Shown: in pieces, positions 59,791-64,000 of the stretch
Numbering within the stretch: the first letter of the stretch is position 1
How the letters are laid out: the number at the start of each line of letters is the position of its first letter
NCBI RefSeq assembly: GCF_900141805.1
Contig: NZ_FQYN01000004.1
Location: forward strand, 372,001 to 436,000
Reading direction: 5' to 3'
Length of the DNA stretch: 64,000 bases
DNA from: Hymenobacter daecheongensis DSM 21074
Lineage (GTDB): Bacteria > Bacteroidota > Bacteroidia > Cytophagales > Hymenobacteraceae
The notes under the pieces: model-generated
Databases searched by the model: none
Told to the model about the DNA's origin: nothing
What the model saw: only the letters and a program-made list of their open reading frames with translations
Made by a program: the position numbers and the translations under genes

Positions 59791-60345
59791 CTATTTTATC
59801 GGCCATTCTTCGCGCAGCAGCGCATACACATATTCGTCGCCCCAGGCACCTTTAAACCAGATATTCTGCCGAAAGTGGGCCTCCCGCCGCATCCCCACGC
59901 TGCCCAGCAGCCGCACCGAGGCCACATTCTCGCAATCAGTAACGGCTATTAGCCGATGCAGCCCCAGCGTCTCGAAGCAGTGAGCGAATAGCCCGCGCAA
60001 GGCTTCGGCCGCGTAGCCCCTCCCCTGCCAGGCCGGGGCCAGCGTGATGCCGATTTCGCCCTGCCGCGGCTCATCGGCGGCCAGGCACAGGGCGCAGTCG
60101 CCCACCAGCTCGTTGGTAGCGGCCAGGGCAATGCCGATCTGTACCCAGGTGCCCGGCGGGGCCGGAATAGGCTGGCCAGCCTGCGCCGCCACGAAGTCGG
60201 CGGCCTGGGCATACGAGTACGGCTCCCAGCTCTGAAACCGGGCTACTTCCGGCGCGGCCCGGTACGCCGCAAACGCTGCCACATCGGCAAGCTGGAACGT
60301 GCGCAGCCGCAGCCGCGGCGTTTCGATCAGGAAGGTTTCGGGCAT
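59791..60345 (-). CDS. GNAT family N-acetyltransferase (RimJ/RimL-like)
   Basis: A 184-residue acetyltransferase. N-terminal ETPRLRLRTFQLADV is typical of the RimJ/RimL subgroup. The acetyl-CoA-binding motif A is IGITLAPAWQGRGYAAEALR, followed by CFETLGLHRLIAVTDCENVA and SVRLLGSVGMRREAHFRQN. Substrate may be an amino group of a protein, antibiotic or small molecule; unknown. It lies downstream of the AstE-like gene on the same strand, but separated by a 346-base repeat region, so probably its own transcription unit. Confidence 0.92.
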   Translation of the reverse strand: MPETFLIETPRLRLRTFQLADVAAFAAYRAAPEVARFQSWEPYSYAQAADFVAAQAGQPIPAPPGTWVQIGIALAATNELVGDCALCLAADEPRQGEIGITLAPAWQGRGYAAEALRGLFAHCFETLGLHRLIAVTDCENVASVRLLGSVGMRREAHFRQNIWFKGAWGDEYVYALLREEWPIK

Positions 60346-60385
60346 GGCCTGGGGTAGTTAAGGCAATGGTCAATTGCACGAGGTA

Positions 60386-60460
60386 GAGACGCATAGTTGC
60401 GTCTCGTCGTTGAACGAACCCATTGAACGGTGCGGACGACGAGACGCAACTATGCGTCTC
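60386..60460. repeat. 24-bp perfect inverted repeat with self-palindromic arms
   Basis: GAGACGCATAGTTGCGTCTC plus TCG's continuation (60386-60409) complements 60437-60460. Each arm is itself a small palindrome (AGACGCA/TGCGTCT), so several alternative folds are possible. It lies just upstream of the GNAT gene. Confidence 0.9.
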
Positions 60461-60537
60461 CACACCGTGCAGCGAGAGGCCCCACCGAACGGCGCGCGTC
60501 GCAGCAGGAACTCAGCCCGACAGGTAGGCAGTCCTCT

Positions 60538-60590
60538 TACTTTTGCCAGGGGTGCCTACCTAACTGGATAGGCACCCTTCCTGCTTTTTT
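60538..60590 (+). ncRNA. Candidate small transcript (weak)
   Basis: TACTTTTG, an exact TAnnTTTG, is followed directly by GGGTGCCTA, a 10-base loop and TAGGCACCC, then TTCCTGC and six T's. This could be a promoter plus a terminator-like hairpin making a roughly 45-base RNA, or simply repeat debris. There is no clear -33 box. Related TGCCTACCT units recur just after. Confidence 0.2.
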
Positions 60591-60646
60591 CAGGGATGCC
60601 TACCTATTGGCAGGCGGATAGTTCCGACCCAGCAAACTGCTCAGAA

Positions 60647-60682
60647 CGCGGTAAAGACGCGACCCTTCGCGTCTTTACCGCG
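60647..60682 (-). terminator. 15-bp perfect hairpin after the AstE-like gene
   Basis: CGCGGTAAAGACGCG with loop ACCCTT and exact complement. It lies 9 bases beyond the AstE-like stop. No T-run, so termination is uncertain. Confidence 0.5.
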
Positions 60683-60691
60683 TGCAATATC

Positions 60692-61756
60692 TTACGGCTG
60701 CGGGTCGTCGTCCTCCACTTGCTCGTCGAGGTCAGCCTCCGGGGGGCCGCCGGGCTTCTCCTGAAACGGCGGGCTGCGCTCTACGCGCGCGGGCTTGGGG
60801 TCGGTGAGGCCCACGTGCAGCAGCGCGTCGCCCTGGTTCACCACCGGCATGTGGTTTAGCCCGATGATGTAGCCCGACACCGGCGACTCCAGCCGCACGG
60901 CGTGCTCGCCGTAGGGGTCGGCTACGCTGCCATACACCTGGCCCTTTTCCAGAAAGTCGCCGTTCTGGACGTGGCTGCGGAAGATGCCCGCGAACTTGGC
61001 CCGCAACCACGTATGGCGCAGGCACACAATGGTGGGCCGGGCGGGCGGGGCCGCCTCGGCCACCATCTGCAGGTGGTGCAGCACCCGAAACGTGCCCGCA
61101 ATGGCCATTTCAATGCCCGCCTCATCCAGCCGCAACGACTCGCCGGCCTCGTACACGATAATGGTTTTCTGCTGCTGAAAAGCCGCCTCGCGCAACGAGC
61201 CGGGCCGCAGCGCCGCGTGCAGCGTAAACGGAGCCCCGAACGCCTGGGCCAGCGCGTCGGTATCGGGGTGGCCGAGCAGGCAGCGCACCTGGGGCATGTT
61301 GGAGCGGGCCGCGCCGCCGGTATGAAAATCGATGCCACAATCAACCAGCGGCATTATTTCGCGCATGAAGCGGTGGGCCACGCGGCTGGCCAGCGAGCCG
61401 CGCGGGTGACCCGGAAAGCTGCGGTTTACGTCTTTGCCATCGGGCACCTCGCGGCTGAAATTGAGAAAGCCGTAGATGTTGAGAATGGGAATGGCGATGA
61501 TGGTGCCGCGCAGGGGCTGCAACAAGTTGCGCCGCACCATGCGCCGGATCGTTTCAATGCCGTTCACCTCGTCGCCGTGCATGCCGGCCAGCAACAGCAC
61601 CGTGGGGCCGGGCTGAGTGGAGCGAAATACGTGCACCGGCACATCAATGACGGTGCCGGAGGGCAGCCGCGAAATCACCAGCCGCGTGAGCACCCGCTCG
61701 CCGGGCCGGATGGTCAGGCCGTTCAGGCAGATGTCGGTAGGGCTGGCGTGGGGCAT
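60692..61756 (-). CDS. AstE/AspA family deacylase (succinylglutamate desuccinylase/aspartoacylase-like)
   Basis: A 354-residue zinc-dependent carboxypeptidase-like deacylase. Zinc ligands are visible in LLLAGMHGDEVNG (H and E) and in DCGIDFHTGG (H). RSFPGHPRGS contains the substrate Arg loop, and YEAGESLRLDE the expected general base Glu. A C-terminal beta domain follows (about 245-320). The last 30 residues are Asp/Glu/Pro-rich and disordered. Family members next to RimK genes have been noted in other bacteria and may act on the glutamate tail added by RimK; that partner link is an inference. rimK lies upstream in the same direction with two small genes between. Confidence 0.88.
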   Translation of the reverse strand: MPHASPTDICLNGLTIRPGERVLTRLVISRLPSGTVIDVPVHVFRSTQPGPTVLLLAGMHGDEVNGIETIRRMVRRNLLQPLRGTIIAIPILNIYGFLNFSREVPDGKDVNRSFPGHPRGSLASRVAHRFMREIMPLVDCGIDFHTGGAARSNMPQVRCLLGHPDTDALAQAFGAPFTLHAALRPGSLREAAFQQQKTIIVYEAGESLRLDEAGIEMAIAGTFRVLHHLQMVAEAAPPARPTIVCLRHTWLRAKFAGIFRSHVQNGDFLEKGQVYGSVADPYGEHAVRLESPVSGYIIGLNHMPVVNQGDALLHVGLTDPKPARVERSPPFQEKPGGPPEADLDEQVEDDDPQP

Positions 61757-61835
61757 GAGAACAGGCGGCAGTTTTGGGTGAAACCTTGAAATGCAACGCC
61801 GGCACCTGACTGCGCCGGGAGCAACCCAGACTAAG

Positions 61836-62252
61836 CTACGGCGTGGGCAGCAGATCCAGAATCAGCTCGGTGCCACTTTGCAGATAGAGCGTCAGGCTGG
61901 CGTACTGGCCCTGCGACGAGCGGCGCAGCCGGGTAATCAGGGCGCGGGTCTGCTCGCCGGCGGCCTCCAGGGTCAGGTAAGGCCGCTTCAGTATTGGGTC
62001 GCGCTCCACGGCCCAGTGCCCGGAGTGCTGGTGTCTGGCCTGATCGAGCAGCTCCAGGCGGGCGGGGTTGGGGTGCAGGTGCAGCTCGGCCGCCTGGCTG
62101 AAAATGGTGGGCGGGCCCAGGCTGCGGGTCCGCACCTGCCACGCGCCGCCAAACCACCCGTCCGGGCAGTCGAGCAGGTTCACGTCGTACAATTGCGGAT
62201 CGTCGGCCACGGGCAGGTTACTAGTCAGACGGTTAATGAAGGTAAGCGGCAA
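61836..62252 (-). CDS. Hypothetical protein (about 138 aa) between the sensor and AstE genes
   Basis: The frame is open further upstream, but that part is antisense-like overlap with the sensor gene. The likely start is TTG 62252, eight bases after the sensor's stop, giving MPLTFINRLTSNLPVADDPQ. A mixed alpha/beta region follows with VRTRSLGPPTIFSQAAEL, LELLDQARHQHSGHWAVERD and LTLYLQSGTELILDLLPTP. No signal peptide or known domain. A start at a non-ATG codon is unusual and reduces confidence. Cotranscription with the upstream sensor gene is likely. Confidence 0.55.
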   Translation of the reverse strand: MPLTFINRLTSNLPVADDPQLYDVNLLDCPDGWFGGAWQVRTRSLGPPTIFSQAAELHLHPNPARLELLDQARHQHSGHWAVERDPILKRPYLTLEAAGEQTRALITRLRRSSQGQYASLTLYLQSGTELILDLLPTP

Positions 62253-62259
62253 AAGCCAA

Positions 62260-62928
62260 CTAGCCGGCCTGCTGCCGCAGACGCTCATTTTCCAGGCGCA
62301 GCGCCTGTACTTCGTGCTCCAAATCGAGGGTGCGGAAAGAGATTTTGGCCTCCAGGTCGTTGTAGGCACTCTGCAGCTGCTCATTCACTTCAGCCAGCGC
62401 CTGGGTGCGCTGCCGCACCACTTCTTCGAGCTGAGTGGGCGTGCGCAGCAGCAGCGCCTGGGGCAGCACCCGGTAGAGGGCCAGCACGGTGCCCCACGAG
62501 GCCACCGCCGTAATTAGGCGCACCAGCCCGCTGAGCCGGTACAGCGGCACCCAGAAGATAACGGCATCGAGCAGGTGCGTGGCGCCGCAGGCCGCAATGA
62601 ACAGCCCAAACAGCCAGAACAGGCGGTTGAAGGGCACGTCGCCGCGCTGCCGGATGAAGTAGATCAGCAGCAGCGGGATGATGAAGTAGGCGGCCCAGAT
62701 GGCGAAGTCGGACCCGATGTAGAGCCAGCCGTGAAAATCGGTCCAGCGCCCGCAGTGCCAGCGGGCCGGAAACCCGGTGGGGTCGAGCAGGTGGGTGAAA
62801 AACTCGCTGACCTGCTCGGCCAGCGACAAAGACGCTACTGGGGCCAGGGCGGGAGCCGCCGGCTGCGCCGCGGCCACTACGGGAGCGGCAAACAGCAGCA
62901 AACTTAGAATGCGACGAATTGCAAGCAT
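62260..62928 (-). CDS. Stand-alone ETR1-like ethylene/copper-binding sensor domain
   Basis: A 222-residue membrane protein with signal-like N-terminus (about 1-22, ending VVAAAQPA) and three following helices. The ligand residues of plant and cyanobacterial ethylene receptors are all present at the ETR1 spacing: D74 in GSDFAIWAAYF, Y81 seven later, I111, C114 and H118 in IAACGATHLLD. D74 to C114 is 40 residues, as between D25 and C65 of ETR1. C114/H118 would bind Cu(I). After helix three comes a coiled coil (about 160-220: EEVVRQRTQALAEVNEQLQS) and then the stop. There is no kinase, PAS, GAF or cyclase domain, so output must go through another protein. It lies 121 bases downstream of rimK. 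Confidence 0.85.
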   Translation of the reverse strand: MLAIRRILSLLLFAAPVVAAAQPAAPALAPVASLSLAEQVSEFFTHLLDPTGFPARWHCGRWTDFHGWLYIGSDFAIWAAYFIIPLLLIYFIRQRGDVPFNRLFWLFGLFIAACGATHLLDAVIFWVPLYRLSGLVRLITAVASWGTVLALYRVLPQALLLRTPTQLEEVVRQRTQALAEVNEQLQSAYNDLEAKISFRTLDLEHEVQALRLENERLRQQAG

Positions 62929-63049
62929 TAACAGCAGAGCAAAAAAGGAAAACCGTAAGAAAAGCCCGTTGCCAGGTAGCTAAGGCCAACCCCGGCAAAC
63001 GAATGATTAGCGAAGAAAAGCTGCCCACCCCAGGCCGGCCGGGCTTGCG

Positions 63050-64000
63050 CTACGACGGCACATCCGACTGGCTATCGGGCATGGGAGCGGCGGCCGGCAC
63101 CGTGGCGGCCCCGGCTGGCTTCGATTTGCGCTTGGTGAGCTGCTCGGTATACTCGATTATTTTGCCGGCAATGTCCAGCCCGGTGGCCTTCTCGATGCCC
63201 TCCAGGCCCGGCGACGAATTTACTTCCAGCACCAGCGGGCCGCGCTTGCTCTGCAGCATATCCACGCCCGCAATGCCCAGGCCCAGGGCTTTGGTGGCCA
63301 GCAGGGCGGCGGCTTTTTCGGCCCGGCTTAGCTTGACGAGGGTGCCGCTGCCGCCGCGGTGCAGGTTCGAGCGAAACTCGCCCTCCTTGCCCTGCCGCTT
63401 CATGGCCCCCACCACTTCGCCGTTCACCACAAAGGCCCGCAGGTCGGCTCCTTTGCTCTCGGCAATGAATTCCTGCACGATGATGCGGGCTTTCAGGTTG
63501 TGAAACGCCTCAATCACCGACTGCGCGGCCTTGGCCGACTCGGCCAGCACCACGCCCAGACCCTGCGTGCCTTCGAGCAGCTTGATGATGACGGGCGCGC
63601 CACCCACCAGGTCAATCAGCTCCGTCACCTCGTTGGAGTAGTTGGTGAAGGCCGTTTTGGGCATGCCCACGCCGGCGCGGCTCAGAATCTGCATCGAGCG
63701 CAGCTTGTCGCGCGAGCGGATGATGGCCTGGCTTTCGACGGCCGTTTTCACCTTCATCATCTCAAACTGCCGCACCACGGCCGTGCCGTAGAACGTGGCC
63801 GAGGCCCCGATGCGCGGAATAATGGCATCAACCGGCCCCAGCCGGGCATCCTGATACACGATGCCGGGGGAGCCCTTTTCGAGCACCAGGTTGCATTTCA
63901 GATGGTCGATGACCACCACATCGTGGCCCCGCAGCCGGGCCGCCTCCACCAGGCGGGAAGTGGAATACAGCTTCGGCTCACGCGACAAAATCGCCAGTTT
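63050..64000 (-). CDS. rimK: RimK: ribosomal protein S6 glutamate ligase (N-terminally truncated)
   Basis: An ATP-grasp ligase that adds glutamates to the C-terminus of ribosomal protein S6. The frame continues past 63988 to base 64000 (KLAILSREP), so the true start is just outside the window, probably one or two codons upstream. Family landmarks are [37 protein letters not shown], the ATP-grasp loop [36 protein letters not shown] and the Mg-binding [15 protein letters not shown]. The C-terminal 25 residues are a Pro/Ala tail. An AstE-like gene is downstream on the same strand. Confidence 0.93.
   Translation of the reverse strand, partial: KLAILSREPKLYSTSRLVEAARLRGHDVVVIDHLKCNLVLEKGSPGIVYQDARLGPVDAIIPRIGASATFYGTAVVRQFEMMKVKTAVESQAIIRSRDKLRSMQILSRAGVGMPKTAFTNYSNEVTELIDLVGGAPVIIKLLEGTQGLGVVLAESAKAAQSVIEAFHNLKARIIVQEFIAESKGADLRAFVVNGEVVGAMKRQGKEGEFRSNLHRGGSGTLVKLSRAEKAAALLATKALGLGIAGVDMLQSKRGPLVLEVNSSPGLEGIEKATGLDIAGKIIEYTEQLTKRKSKPAGAATVPAAAPMPDSQSDVPS

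Larger units (their letters stand above)
60346..60691. other. Repeat-rich intergenic region of 346 bases
   Basis: Contains two separate perfect inverted repeats (60386-60460 and 60647-60682) and, between them, TACTTTTG plus a hairpin with a T-run (60538-60590). Overlapping short ORFs here have no features. No protein gene supported. Confidence 0.7.

Noticed and set aside
60374..60621. Two overlapping short plus-strand open frames
   Set aside because: Both lie on inverted repeats; sequence is translated repeat.
1..64000. CRISPR array, tRNA, rRNA, prophage or transposase
   Set aside because: No regularly spaced direct repeats, cloverleaf or integrase/transposase motifs were seen by eye; a tRNAscan or Infernal run would be needed to be certain.

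Overview
The window looks like chromosomal DNA of a Hymenobacter-like member of the Bacteroidota (Cytophagales). It is G+C-rich. The lineage markers are a SusC/SusD pair, a TonB receptor plus DUF4249 operon, C-terminal type IX secretion (T9SS) sorting tails, a PID-CTERM mini-protein and TAnnTTTG-type promoter motifs. No rRNA, tRNA, CRISPR array, phage or transposase gene was seen, and genus assignment is an inference.

Layout. 1-10 kb: truncated ZIP metal transporter, ammonium transporter, AlkB-type alkane hydroxylase, a glycosyltransferase/polysaccharide-deacetylase fusion, a response regulator/histidine kinase pair, a ThrC-like PLP enzyme and a LysR regulator. 10-17 kb: penicillin-acylase-family hydrolase, a 46-residue protein, a small outer-membrane protein, an alpha/beta-hydrolase lacking its nucleophile, and a TonB receptor. 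17-31 kb: a bacterial alpha-2-macroglobulin lipoprotein and its usual partner PbpC, separated by a lower-G+C SusC/SusD/lipoprotein operon on the opposite strand. 31-38 kb: small envelope proteins, a DUF779/aldehyde dehydrogenase/AraC module, an Ala/Pro-rich protein and RfbD. 38-43 kb: a TIGR03915-type protein and a TIGR03916-type radical SAM protein (a conserved pair linked to DNA modification or repair), separated by a T9SS-exported protein. 43-48 kb: Omp85-like barrel, CvfB, an SDR protein and a small barrel. 48-55 kb: PID-CTERM mini-protein, beta-helix protein and an 1872-residue T9SS surface protein in one direction. 55-64 kb: TonB/DUF4249 operon, OmpH/Skp-like protein, GNAT, AstE/AspA-like deacylase, a small unknown, a stand-alone ethylene-receptor-type sensor domain, and RimK, which runs off the window.

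The strongest leads are the orphan ETR1-like copper/ethylene-binding membrane domain next to rimK, which has every ligand residue at ETR1 spacing but no kinase; the TIGR03915/TIGR03916 pair; the A2M-PbpC pair split by a Sus-like operon; the Ser-to-Gly hydrolase; and a family of long, often perfect palindromes in gene gaps, one of which supplies the stop codon of alkB. Simple-repeat-like tracts also lie in frame inside the A2M and PbpC genes.

All calls rest on reading the sequence and on remembered family features; no database search was run. G+C statements are estimates by eye.
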